Below the pieces are notes generated by a model. It searched no databases and was not told the origin of the DNA. It saw nothing but the letters and a program-made list of their open reading frames with translations. From a virus, in IMG/VR virus record IMGVR_UViG_3300042894_002372, positions 16,421 to 80,420 of that record: 64,000 nt of DNA; one strand, written 5' to 3'. A program made the translations under genes and the position numbers. Below, piece after piece: positions 56,957-64,000 of the stretch. Position 1 is the stretch's first letter; each line of letters starts with the position of its first letter.

Positions 56957-57555
56957 TATGTGATTAACTGGTAAATTTCTTTCCAGTTTTTAACAGTTAT
57001 GATGCCTTCATGGTAGTGGTGCATATTATGTCCGTGCTCTACCAGAAGGCTTCTTAACCCGGCTCGATACCCGGCTTCGGCATTTTCAATTTTGTCTTCT
57101 AACCAGTAGCATCCAGTACCTTCGTATTCTTCCAGTGCTTCTTCCTTGTCGGCTCCGGTGTCCAAGCACACTATGCGTTCAAATGCTGATGTTCCAAACA
57201 GTTTGTTTAGATTCATTTCACGCAGTTTTTGTGCGTTGGGATCTAGACTCAAACTGGTAATACAGTGAAATCTAAATCCATGCTCTTCGTGCAGTCGCTT
57301 GACGTAATACATGGCATCACGCAGTGCAGGCAAGAATCCAATTGCGGCTGACTCATTGAACAAGCGTATTAGTTTTTTAACCTGCTCTTTGGGTATGCCA
57401 TATCTCATTGACATATCATAGTTGAGCTTGCTACCAGGAACTTCTTCAAAGCCGTGTTCCTGCATCCAAACATTAAACGCCCATTCCCAATCTAATAAGA
57501 CACCATCAGCATCAGTTAGGATTAGTTTTTTTAGGTTTTTGTATTTTGATTTCAT
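56947..57555 (-). CDS. HAD-superfamily phosphatase
   Basis: 202 residues. Motif I is LTDADGVLLDW at 13-23, motif II the Ser/Thr of CITSLS near 97, and motif IV WLEDKIENAEAG near 150. It hydrolyses small phosphates. It is preceded by a perfect-consensus sigma70 promoter, so it is likely early. The 3' end overlaps phoH tail to tail by 10 bases. Confidence 0.85.
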   Translation of the reverse strand: MKSKYKNLKKLILTDADGVLLDWEWAFNVWMQEHGFEEVPGSKLNYDMSMRYGIPKEQVKKLIRLFNESAAIGFLPALRDAMYYVKRLHEEHGFRFHCITSLSLDPNAQKLREMNLNKLFGTSAFERIVCLDTGADKEEALEEYEGTGCYWLEDKIENAEAGYRAGLRSLLVEHGHNMHHYHEGIITVKNWKEIYQLITYQE

Positions 57556-57560
57556 AGTGT

Positions 57561-57589
57561 ATTATACTACAAAATCCGATTGCTGTCAA
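57561..57589 (-). promoter_or_regulatory. Consensus sigma70 promoter of the HAD gene
   Basis: Minus-strand TTGACA (57584-57589), 17 bases, TATAAT (57561-57566). The TGA stop of the preceding gene lies in the -35 box. Confidence 0.9.
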
Positions 57590-57879
57590 CTGGCTGCGGG
57601 CACAGGCGTATCCGCTTTGACATCAATTGGATGTCCGTTTTCGTTAAACAGCCGTTCGATGATATTGGCATAGTGCTGGTAATAATAACTCACAACAGTG
57701 TCCCACACTCTAGGAACTTGTACACCGTTCATACTACATTTTTCAACTCGTAACAATTTAAAATCCAAAATTACACTGGCAGTTTGAATATCGCTGGTTT
57801 TTAATCTTGTGACCACAGTCATAACTTCGTCAGTTTGGCCATTTGCTTTTTTGTAATAGGTAAGGATTAGATATCTCAT
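57586..57879 (-). CDS. Conserved small phage protein (97 aa)
   Basis: MRYLILTYYKKANGQTDEVM start and the segments SDIQTASVILDFKLLRVEKC and DTVVSYYYQHYANIIERLF look conserved among T4-like marine phages, without known function. A late motif TTAAATAC stands 3 bases before the ATG with no Shine-Dalgarno. Confidence 0.6.
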   Translation of the reverse strand: MRYLILTYYKKANGQTDEVMTVVTRLKTSDIQTASVILDFKLLRVEKCSMNGVQVPRVWDTVVSYYYQHYANIIERLFNENGHPIDVKADTPVPAAS

Positions 57880-57882
57880 GGT

Positions 57883-57890
57883 GTATTTAA
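57883..57890 (-). promoter_or_regulatory. Late motif of the leaderless kind before 57879
   Basis: TTAAATAC then ACC and ATG on the minus strand. No Shine-Dalgarno. Confidence 0.5.
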
Positions 57891-58588
57891 ATGATTTGTA
57901 AGTGTTGCTGATTTTTTTTGTTACGGTCGATTAGGGCATCGAGCAATTGAGCATTCGGGATGAATTGCAATTGATTGCATAGGGTTTGATAAGCACTAGG
58001 AGTTCGATCAAAGTCAATGAAAAAATCTCGGTACATTATTTCTATGTCATTGCTGGGCAGATGCTGTAGTTCAATTTTAGAGGTAGAAGGCAGCAGTTCA
58101 CGATACGTCAGCGTTTGGCATCGATACAACTCCAAACAATGTTTTATTTTTTGTTGTGTTTGTCCCTTGAGAATAAATTTAATTTCGGCAAAGTCTCTGG
58201 GTCCCAGCACACGATCCAGCACTTTGCGTCGAAAGTCGCTGAAAACTTGATCTTCATATCCTGCACAATTGATACGCACAAACCTTGAGTGATTGACTTT
58301 TTCCAGTGTCTCTACGTGTTCAGGATATTTGTACAAGTGATACGGAACAGCAACAGACCGAATACTACGGTTAGCACATTCGTCGTTGAACATCAACAAG
58401 TATTTGTTAAAATTTTTACGCCAGTCGGTGTGTATCAAGCTGTGAGAATTCAACCATTTTTGCATGTAATTTGGATTGAGTTGTAGATCCATTTCTAGCT
58501 TTTGACCAAAGTGTACTGACAACCAGTTGGATATAAACTCGCCGCCGGCACCTTCTTGATAATCAACCACAATCAATTGTTCAAGCAC
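57887..58588 (-). CDS. P-loop protein of the sulfotransferase-like group (233 aa)
   Basis: N-terminal VVDYQEGAGGEFISNWL (7-23) contains a glycine loop like that of the protein at 50133. RSVAVPYHLYKYPEHVETL near 78 and RFVRINCAGYEDQVFSDFRRKVL near 102-125 follow. Function unknown; assignment to the group rests on the loop and the layout. The ATG overlaps the SGNH gene by 8 bases. Confidence 0.45.
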   Translation of the reverse strand: MLEQLIVVDYQEGAGGEFISNWLSVHFGQKLEMDLQLNPNYMQKWLNSHSLIHTDWRKNFNKYLLMFNDECANRSIRSVAVPYHLYKYPEHVETLEKVNHSRFVRINCAGYEDQVFSDFRRKVLDRVLGPRDFAEIKFILKGQTQQKIKHCLELYRCQTLTYRELLPSTSKIELQHLPSNDIEIMYRDFFIDFDRTPSAYQTLCNQLQFIPNAQLLDALIDRNKKNQQHLQII

Positions 58589-59150
58589 GGTGCAATAGTT
58601 TTATTGTTTTAGCCCACATTTCATGTGTGCGTGGTCCGGGATGTGTGCCCGACACATCACTATCTCGATTTGGCATGAGATTGATAACCCCTGGCCAATG
58701 TGATGAACCATGTGATCCAAACCCAATGTTAAGGCATTGTGGAGACATGTATTTTACTTGTTGTATCAATGCACCCACGTCTTCGCTGTATCTTTCGATC
58801 CAAAAAAACACAATACGAGTTTGTGGGGTGAAACACTTGGATTCAAGAAAATTTGTTAGATTAGTCACGCTGTGATGATTCATATAGTGCCCAGACAGTC
58901 CATAGTTTTGACAGTGATCAAAATATGAAGTCAATATATCTGGTTCTGGAACTCCGACACCAAACACAATGCTGTTGCCAAAAAACGCCCACTCGGCAGG
59001 CCAGTCGTATGTTTGAGCATGTCGATAACCCTGAGAGTTAAATCTATATTCAATTAGACCTGTGTGATCTTTGCCCCAACAATTTACAGTCTGGCCGCGA
59101 TGTTGCCAAGCCGGCTCATAGCAGTTGTCAACGGAGGTTGCCAAGTTCAC
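58581..59150 (-). CDS. SGNH-like hydrolase (189 aa)
   Basis: Block I FFGNSIVFGVGV near 52 with GNS for GDS, a middle FFWIERYSED near 118, and block V GTHPGPRTHEMW near 171. A probable esterase fold of unknown substrate. A second SGNH protein lies at 54217. It overlaps the gp44 gene by 4 bases. Confidence 0.6.
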   Translation of the reverse strand: MNLATSVDNCYEPAWQHRGQTVNCWGKDHTGLIEYRFNSQGYRHAQTYDWPAEWAFFGNSIVFGVGVPEPDILTSYFDHCQNYGLSGHYMNHHSVTNLTNFLESKCFTPQTRIVFFWIERYSEDVGALIQQVKYMSPQCLNIGFGSHGSSHWPGVINLMPNRDSDVSGTHPGPRTHEMWAKTIKLLHRA

Positions 59151-60070
59151 TCAAGTTGCCCGAGTTCAATCAGTGTTGCACTTAAATTAATTTCTTGATC
59201 TGCTACCAGTGGAATGTTGGCAATACCATTGCGAATAATGATAATTGCTTGGTCTTGTTTCTCAACATCTTTACTCCACAAGTCAAGATTGTCGTACATC
59301 CACCGGAACGTAACATCTGCTTCTTCTGGAGTACTCTGTTGACACAGTAGTGTACGTGCTTCACGAATCTTACCTGCTTTGAACAAGCCCACACAGTCCA
59401 GTTTCCAGTCGCCCACAGAACGATCAGTCACACTGGGTGCCAACAGTGTGCCAGTTTGACTGTTTTGTTGTGTTAGATTCAAACACTTGCGTAGATCTGG
59501 ATAAGTGGCTTTGACATAACTGTCTAGTGTGTCAATGTCAAACTCTATACCTTCTGTGACCAACACAGTGGCCGCACGGGCAGTGAACTCTGTGTGATCA
59601 GTTTTGGGAATGGCAATATGCTGACACCGACTGTGGATCGGTGGCAGGATCTTGTTGGGATAGTTACAGGTCAAAATAAACCGCACACTGTGACTGTAGT
59701 CTTCCATCAAGTTACGCATGGCAGGTTGTACACTGCTGGGATTCATGTAGTCTGCTTCATCAATCAGCACAACCTTGAATCGGCCAAATGGCATGGTCTG
59801 ACAAAAAGAGATCAGTTTGTCAACCCATTCAATCTTACGTGCTTCTTTACTGCCGTTAGCATACAGTACATCGTATTCGTCTACACCCAGTTCATTGATC
59901 AACACTTTGGCCAAGGTTGTTTTACCTGTGCCTGGCCCACCACTGAACAACAGGTGCGGAATGGTTCCATCCTTGATCCAAGCTGCCACTTGTTGTCTAT
60001 GATTATCATCAATAAACACATAGTCGCTGACTGACCGAGGTCTGTATTTTTCTGTCCAAAGTTCTTTCAT
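59147..60070 (-). CDS. 44: Clamp-loader ATPase, T4 gp44-like
   Basis: 307 residues. Walker A SGGPGTGKTTL near 44-54, Walker B VVLIDEADYM near 103, the SRC motif IHSRCQH near 150 and a C-terminal helical lid. It opens the gp45 clamp. In T4 the partner gp62 follows; here no gp62-like gene is seen nearby. A sigma70-like promoter precedes it. Confidence 0.92.
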   Translation of the reverse strand: MKELWTEKYRPRSVSDYVFIDDNHRQQVAAWIKDGTIPHLLFSGGPGTGKTTLAKVLINELGVDEYDVLYANGSKEARKIEWVDKLISFCQTMPFGRFKVVLIDEADYMNPSSVQPAMRNLMEDYSHSVRFILTCNYPNKILPPIHSRCQHIAIPKTDHTEFTARAATVLVTEGIEFDIDTLDSYVKATYPDLRKCLNLTQQNSQTGTLLAPSVTDRSVGDWKLDCVGLFKAGKIREARTLLCQQSTPEEADVTFRWMYDNLDLWSKDVEKQDQAIIIIRNGIANIPLVADQEINLSATLIELGQLE

Positions 60071-60101
60071 GCTATTTCAATTTGTTGTTTCATTGTTGAC
60101 A

Positions 60102-60130
60102 ATTATAACACCAAGAGCGGTGTGTGTCTA
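60102..60130 (-). promoter_or_regulatory. sigma70-type promoter of gp44
   Basis: Minus-strand TAGACA (60125-60130), 17 bases, TATAAT (60102-60107), directly after the TAG stop of the upstream gene. Confidence 0.75.
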
Positions 60131-60619
60131 CTAGTTTGGAACAGTTCCGTCTTGTAACACTTTAAATGTTTCGGCTGCTGCCACACGTTTGCGTAGACTA
60201 CTTGATGAAAAGGAATGGTCGCGTCCATTGAATACCAATTCAATACCACGCTGATTACCTTCCCATTGTCCGGTAAAATCTTTTTCTTGATATTCTACTC
60301 CCAAAATGCGTACATCCAAGGGAAGAATTAACAACAGGTCAATTAGATCCTGTTCAGTTTGGTACACAACAACTTCGTCTACATAACGGCAAGCGGCCAA
60401 TTGAATTTGACGTTCTACAATACTTTGAATAGGTTTGTTTTTGGTGTCGGGGCGATCGATTGTGGGATCTGTTTGCAGCCCACAGATTAGATAATCACAA
60501 TGATTCTTTGCTTCACTCAGCATAGCAACATGTCCGGCATGCAACATGTCAAATGTGCTGAAGGTAATGCCAATTTTCTTGCCGTCGGCCTTTAGTTCTT
60601 TGATGTGATTGAAGATCAT
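60131..60619 (-). CDS. Glycerol-3-phosphate-cytidylyltransferase-like protein
   Basis: 162 residues. TFSTFDMLHAGHVAML at 19-34 has the H-x-G-H motif, and GRDHSFSSSSLRKRV near 135 the S-S-S-x-x-R motif of TagD/HldE-C-like cytidylyltransferases. It activates a sugar or alcohol phosphate as a CDP or ADP derivative. Coupled to the GroES-like gene by overlap. Confidence 0.8.
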   Translation of the reverse strand: MIFNHIKELKADGKKIGITFSTFDMLHAGHVAMLSEAKNHCDYLICGLQTDPTIDRPDTKNKPIQSIVERQIQLAACRYVDEVVVYQTEQDLIDLLLILPLDVRILGVEYQEKDFTGQWEGNQRGIELVFNGRDHSFSSSSLRKRVAAAETFKVLQDGTVPN

Positions 60620-61011
60620 TATGCAAATCTATGCTTGGATTCCACATGTTCGGCTGTGCTCATTGTGTCATCTTGCGGCTGTTCATCTGACACTAGCAAA
60701 ATGTCACCGGGATCAACTCGTCGGATGGTACGTTCAACACCGTTGTCGTCAATTTCAATTCCACGTGTCCAACGACCGTGTGCCACGCAGATCCAGTCAC
60801 CAGGTGCAACATCCTGTTGCTCTGGACCAACAGCATAGACCTGTGCCCAGCGTGGACGAATACCTAGACCTGTTCCGTTGTCGTTTAATAACACAATACC
60901 CGCAGATGTTTGGCGCATGTCAAACGACATGTCTCTCACAATCACTGCATCTCTCAATGGCTCAAGACTGTCGGCTGATAATTTATATGGTGCAAATGCG
61001 GCTTTGTTCAT
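60619..61011 (-). CDS. 31: GroES-like co-chaperonin (gp31 type)
   Basis: 130 residues. GroES pattern: LRDAVIVRDM (19-28), a mobile-loop region with SAGIVLLND (36-44), AQVYAVGPEQQDVAPGDWI (56-75), and DPGDILLVSDE near 103. In T4 gp31 replaces GroES so that GroEL can fold the capsid protein. The C-terminal extension is acidic. It sits in a late structural/assembly neighbourhood. Confidence 0.85.
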   Translation of the reverse strand: MNKAAFAPYKLSADSLEPLRDAVIVRDMSFDMRQTSAGIVLLNDNGTGLGIRPRWAQVYAVGPEQQDVAPGDWICVAHGRWTRGIEIDDNGVERTIRRVDPGDILLVSDEQPQDDTMSTAEHVESKHRFA

Positions 61012-61020
61012 TGATTCCTC

Positions 61021-61596
61021 TTAGATTTTGTTGACGCCTGGCTTGTTTTGTGCCATTTGACGTGGTGTGGTAAGTAGTTCTTGTTTGACTGTTTGTGCTT
61101 TGGCAATGGCAGCTGCCAGGCCGCCGCGTGGAATAGTTTTTGCGGGTTCTTGTGCTAGTTCTGGAACAACAGCTTCTAGTTCTGCAAGTTCTTCTAATGA
61201 TTCAATTTCTGGAATTTCTTCAACATCGACAGGTTCTGGCGCAGGTTGCATCTTATCATGTACAGATACTAACCGTTCATCATTGTATGCATCCAACACT
61301 GAATCACTTACAACTTTTTCTTTGCGTTTTTTAATCTTGGCTTTTTCTGCCTGTTGCTTTTTGGCAACTGCGGTGCTGGTGGTGGGCTCCATTGCTGATG
61401 TGTTTGTGCTCTGTTTCTGATAGTGTTTTTGTACCTGTTTGTTCTTGGACTCAATCACGCGGTTGGCACTATCAAGTGTATCACCACGAGCATTAACATT
61501 CATATTGCCGACTGCACGGACGTTTTCGTTTTCTAACATCAATGCGCCAATGTCAACCACACGCCCCATTGCCGATTTATATATTTTTTGTGCCAT
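61021..61596 (-). CDS. Conserved T4-like marine-phage protein (191 aa)
   Basis: N-terminal YKSAMGRVVDIGALMLENENVRAVGNMNVN (read as two halves) is a well-conserved pattern in this phage group, followed by Lys/Gln-rich and then acidic Glu/Pro-rich low-complexity regions. Probably structural; no function known. AAAGGA and a TTAAATAT motif precede the ATG. Confidence 0.55.
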   Translation of the reverse strand: MAQKIYKSAMGRVVDIGALMLENENVRAVGNMNVNARGDTLDSANRVIESKNKQVQKHYQKQSTNTSAMEPTTSTAVAKKQQAEKAKIKKRKEKVVSDSVLDAYNDERLVSVHDKMQPAPEPVDVEEIPEIESLEELAELEAVVPELAQEPAKTIPRGGLAAAIAKAQTVKQELLTTPRQMAQNKPGVNKI

Positions 61597-61619
61597 AACT
61601 ATTCCTTTGAAATATATGT

Positions 61620-61627
61620 ATATTTAA
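61620..61627 (-). promoter_or_regulatory. Late motif before the 191-residue gene
   Basis: TTAAATAT on the minus strand, followed by AAAGGA and the ATG at 61596. Confidence 0.45.
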
Positions 61628-62133
61628 CGTAGAAACTCTTCCACATCTAAATTATAGTACATGCTGTCAATTCGGTGTACCTGTAATTTGTACAGTACAT
61701 AACTTGCCACGCTTGAACCACGTCCAACACCCCACACTATCTTGTGTTCGGTCATTACGTCAACCATGTACACCATAAAACGTAATAGATCGAACAGGTC
61801 ACGCTCTTGATACAACAGCAACTCTTTGCCGCAACGCTGTAGTTCTGCTTCGGTACTGCATAATCCCAGCACATGTGCCGCAATGTCCATGTTCTTGTAC
61901 TGCTTGGGCATGTGCCATGCGGCCTGTTGCTGTGCGTGAAAGTCTTTGGGGTTGATATGTTCTTGCTCATGTGTCCATTGCGGAACAGGATCCAACAGTT
62001 CAGCTAGACATGTTAATTCCACAGCGGAATCAACAATCATTCCGCTGAGTTCAGCAGGCGTGTGACCTTTCATTACAAGATCGCACAGATCTTCTTCTGT
62101 GTAAATTAACTCACCAACGTTATTTTGTTTCAT
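61624..62133 (-). CDS. DnaE-like fragment (DNA polymerase III alpha palm motif)
   Basis: 169 residues from ATG 62133. The C-terminal segment IVWGVGRGSSVASYVLYKL and HRIDSMYYNLDVEEFLR match the GRGSaagS...iDPl.y.l.FERFL region of the bacterial replicase alpha subunit. The catalytic Asp motifs and the rest of the polymerase are absent, so polymerase activity is not expected. The N-terminal 120 residues are helical. It could interact with host polymerase III parts. It overlaps its upstream neighbour. Confidence 0.6.
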   Translation of the reverse strand: MKQNNVGELIYTEEDLCDLVMKGHTPAELSGMIVDSAVELTCLAELLDPVPQWTHEQEHINPKDFHAQQQAAWHMPKQYKNMDIAAHVLGLCSTEAELQRCGKELLLYQERDLFDLLRFMVYMVDVMTEHKIVWGVGRGSSVASYVLYKLQVHRIDSMYYNLDVEEFLR

Positions 62134-62731
62134 CTTTATTAAAATTAACAAACACAATAGTATTACCAGTGTCCTCGGAAACAGGGGCGTTGTCCTCAGG
62201 CCATTGTAGTTCTAATTCTCTCCAGGATGATACAGCACCTAGGCTCATGATGTTTTCTGTTTCGGATATCTTATTATTGTAGTGCATCAAGTTGGCGTCG
62301 TGCCACCAGCCCTTTTGATCATACGGGCCAATTGGTTCTTCGTCACTGTGCATGTAAGTTACTTCGCCACCAAGTTCACTGCTGATTTCAACTTCGCCGA
62401 TGATCATGCGGTCTTCACAAATGGCATTTAGTTTGCAGTATAGCATAATACCAATCAGTTGGTCAACTGGTTCATCTGGTAATGTGGTGATCTTAACACC
62501 GGCATTGGCCAACAGCTTGCATTGTTCTTCATTACTACCATTGATAAACACACTGGATTCCAGTGAGTCTGCAATGAAAAATTTAATACGATCAAATGCA
62601 ACATTGTGACTTTCACCATCCATTGTTGTGGTCATCATCCATAAACGAACCCGGTAATTGTTCATTCTCAGCATGCCGTCAAAATAACATCCGGCCATGA
62701 AGTCAATGGAGTATTGCAGTCTTACATTCAT
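62120..62731 (-). CDS. Conserved phage protein of unknown function (203 aa)
   Basis: Strand-rich N-terminus (YRVRLWMMTTTMDGESHNVAFDRIKFF, in two halves) followed by SSVFINGSNEEQCKLL and LIGIMLYCKLNAI. The type is known in T4-like marine phages without function. ATGA overlap with the 82-residue gene upstream. Confidence 0.55.
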   Translation of the reverse strand: MNVRLQYSIDFMAGCYFDGMLRMNNYRVRLWMMTTTMDGESHNVAFDRIKFFIADSLESSVFINGSNEEQCKLLANAGVKITTLPDEPVDQLIGIMLYCKLNAICEDRMIIGEVEISSELGGEVTYMHSDEEPIGPYDQKGWWHDANLMHYNNKISETENIMSLGAVSSWRELELQWPEDNAPVSEDTGNTIVFVNFNKDETK

Positions 62732-62976
62732 GATATATCAATGATTTGATCAAAGTTGGGACCTCGCCCGTCTTTGTCATTTTGTTTGTTGAACAGAGCT
62801 GTGGATTTCTCTGTGTACTTGGTTTGATATGTTTCGATTGCCATTTGAATTTGGCGCACCAGTTCAGTATTGCCCATTCTAAGAGCAATACCCATTTTTT
62901 TGTTGAGTTCTGATATTTTAGAGCCTAGCTCGTCGATGGTCAACGAGTCTACGCTGTTTATTAACGGATGTTCCAT
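62728..62976 (-). CDS. Small helical phage protein (82 aa)
   Basis: Helical pattern (LTIDELGSKISELNKKMGIAL, TELVRQIQMAIETYQTKYTEK). Conserved type in T4-like marine phages; function unknown. It follows a hairpin terminator of the fibre-like gene. Confidence 0.55.
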   Translation of the reverse strand: MEHPLINSVDSLTIDELGSKISELNKKMGIALRMGNTELVRQIQMAIETYQTKYTEKSTALFNKQNDKDGRGPNFDQIIDIS

Positions 62977-62991
62977 GCGTTAATTGTACAG

Positions 62992-63015
62992 CAGGTTGAC
63001 AGCAAAGTCAACCTG
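62992..63015 (-). terminator. Stem-loop terminator after the fibre-like gene
   Basis: 9-bp stem CAGGTTGAC / GTCAACCTG with a 6-base loop, directly after the stop of the gene at 63021. No T-run follows on the minus strand (CTGTAC), so it may be factor-dependent or a stabilising 3' hairpin. Confidence 0.5.
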
Positions 63016-63020
63016 TTTGG

Positions 63021-63929
63021 TCAGGCAAACACTGCTCCGTTGTTGCCGATACAATACCATTTGGAGTTTGTGTACATTAGTGTAACTGCATCGCCAATGT
63101 CGTTGAATGTGATGGTGCCTGTGCCACTTGACTTCCATCCTGCATTGGTCACAGTAACAACCATATCACCAGTGTCACCGGCCATTGCTAGTACTTTAAC
63201 TTGACCATCTGTGCCGGCAGCCAACGTTGCTGTTTCAGCGGCAGCAGTTGTAAAATAACTAGTAGTTTTTGTCAAACTTGCGGCAGCGGCACTGGCCAAG
63301 TCTTCGCTTCCAGTCAAGAACAATGGATTTGTATACAAATTGCGTGGGCGAGTCAATTCACTTAGATAAACTGTGTTGCCACCATCATCTGTGTGGAATT
63401 GAAATTCGTATGTGCCTGTTTCGGCAAATGTAATAATGTTGCTGGCAAAGCCTTCGATACCAGTGACACTGGCAGCGGCTGCGCCATTACCAACAGCAGC
63501 CGGCAATGTCAAGGTGTGTGCTGTGCTTGCCACAGTGACTCGCACAGTGACAAAACTCAGTGTGCCTGCGGCAGAAAAGTTGGTAAATGCCAAACTGATG
63601 CTGCCACCAGTTGTCACAGTTTGATAATGACCAGCGGCATAGTTGATACCAACACTTCCACTAAGGGTGCCCAGTGCTACACGAGTCAACGACATGTCTT
63701 GTAATTGCGCATTGCTTAACACAGACCCGTTCATGTTGTTGTCAAGCACAGTTCCTGTCAGTGCGGCTTTTAACACCGCGTAAGATTGCAATTGAGTAAT
63801 TTCGTCGGCAGCAAACTGAAAATTGGTTTTGGTATTGGTGAAGTTATCACGAAAACCTTGCGAATTGTTATCTTGCCCGGCTACAGGGTATGCGCCGTCG
63901 ATGTTGTTGGGGTTAATGTTTGATGACAT
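63021..63929 (-). CDS. Fibre-like virion protein (302 aa)
   Basis: Start MSSNINPNNIDGAYPVAGQ then SQGFRDNFTNTKTNF is a pattern I recognise from tail-fibre or head-fibre proteins of T4-like marine phages. The rest is a Thr/Ala/Gly-rich beta structure (VRVTVASTAHTLTLPAA; TGTYEFQFHTDDGG). Likely on the virion surface and involved in attachment or decoration. A late motif and AGGA precede it. Confidence 0.7.
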   Translation of the reverse strand: MSSNINPNNIDGAYPVAGQDNNSQGFRDNFTNTKTNFQFAADEITQLQSYAVLKAALTGTVLDNNMNGSVLSNAQLQDMSLTRVALGTLSGSVGINYAAGHYQTVTTGGSISLAFTNFSAAGTLSFVTVRVTVASTAHTLTLPAAVGNGAAAASVTGIEGFASNIITFAETGTYEFQFHTDDGGNTVYLSELTRPRNLYTNPLFLTGSEDLASAAAASLTKTTSYFTTAAAETATLAAGTDGQVKVLAMAGDTGDMVVTVTNAGWKSSGTGTITFNDIGDAVTLMYTNSKWYCIGNNGAVFA

Positions 63930-63951
63930 TTGTTTATCCTAATTTGTTAGT

Positions 63952-63959
63952 GTATTTAG
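63952..63959 (-). promoter_or_regulatory. Late promoter motif of the fibre-like gene
   Basis: CTAAATAC on the minus strand, then AGGA and the ATG at 63929. A TATAAT box (63964-63969) lies just upstream but with a poor -35. Confidence 0.6.
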
Positions 63960-64000
63960 CACGATTATACGTTGCTTAAATTATCCTATGTACCAATTGG

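Noticed and set aside
1-64000. CRISPR arrays, insertion sequences, integrase or attachment sites
   Set aside because: No regularly spaced repeats, transposase motifs or integrase-like proteins were seen; the only repeats are the coding GVAE and W-I module repeats.

Overview
This window reads as part of the genome of a large T4-like myovirus of aquatic bacteria. The evidence is a T4-type replication set (family B polymerase gp43, sliding clamp gp45, clamp-loader ATPase gp44, DsbA-like protein), a GroES/gp31-type co-chaperonin, PhoH, a 3TM-type holin with a GH19 endolysin and spanins, and late-promoter octamers of the CTAAATAC type. About 84 tightly packed genes are visible, and no gene-free stretch exceeds about 105 bases. 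Nearly all genes lie on the minus strand; seven plus-strand genes form five small islands (18575-20829, 26902-29590, 53529-54254, 56225-56956, with two genes in each of the first two), and each island meets the next minus gene tail to tail. The host is not shown directly. A Bug-family (tripartite tricarboxylate transporter) solute-binding protein at 52459-53436 hints at a betaproteobacterium such as a freshwater Burkholderiales; this is inference.

Layout. 1-9148: surface-sugar and nucleotide genes (methyltransferase, glycosyltransferases, SDR, GalE, short DegT), QueD, FolE, 7Fe ferredoxin, HIT protein and an odd TIM-barrel lipoprotein. 9150-18489: a radical SAM/DpdA-like cluster followed by gp45, gp43 and DsbA. 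FolE, QueD and the DpdA-like transglycosylase together suggest 7-deazaguanine modification of phage DNA. 18575-23246: two unknown plus-strand genes, two 2OG-Fe(II) oxygenases and a SPASM-type radical SAM enzyme, preceded by a structured leader. 23352-37628: a probable virion-cargo region. Its proteins begin with tags like the T4 capsid-targeting sequence (M-[RK]-x-x-E-F-[ILV]-x-E) and repeatedly contain [VLMI]-A-E motifs like T4 prohead-protease sites; it includes Dps, a Cys-rich mosaic, a ParB-like protein and a 1295-residue nucleotidyltransferase/metallopeptidase/amidoligase protein. It is interrupted by a B12-type radical SAM gene and a fatty-acid desaturase.

37679-44382: phosphoesterase, nucleotidyltransferase, beta-rich virion-like proteins, ClpA-type unfoldase, DnaJ and a small exported protein. 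44400-48636: lysis cassette with two more tagged cargo genes inserted, one of them kinase-like. 48694-54900: a CysC-type kinase/nucleotidyltransferase fusion with several sulfotransferase-like P-loop proteins, a 2OG oxygenase, the Bug protein, a methyltransferase and an SGNH protein. 54939-64000: conserved T4-like marine-phage genes, PhoH, gp44, GroES, a DnaE-like fragment and a fibre-like virion protein.

Regulation is unusually readable. Nine sigma70 promoters, all with 17-bp spacers, sit at the 3' ends of the preceding genes; in three of them the -35 box contains the upstream TGA stop codon. Late CTAAATAC-like motifs are of two kinds: some precede a Shine-Dalgarno leader, others lie 4-8 bases from the ATG with no Shine-Dalgarno, which suggests leaderless late mRNAs.
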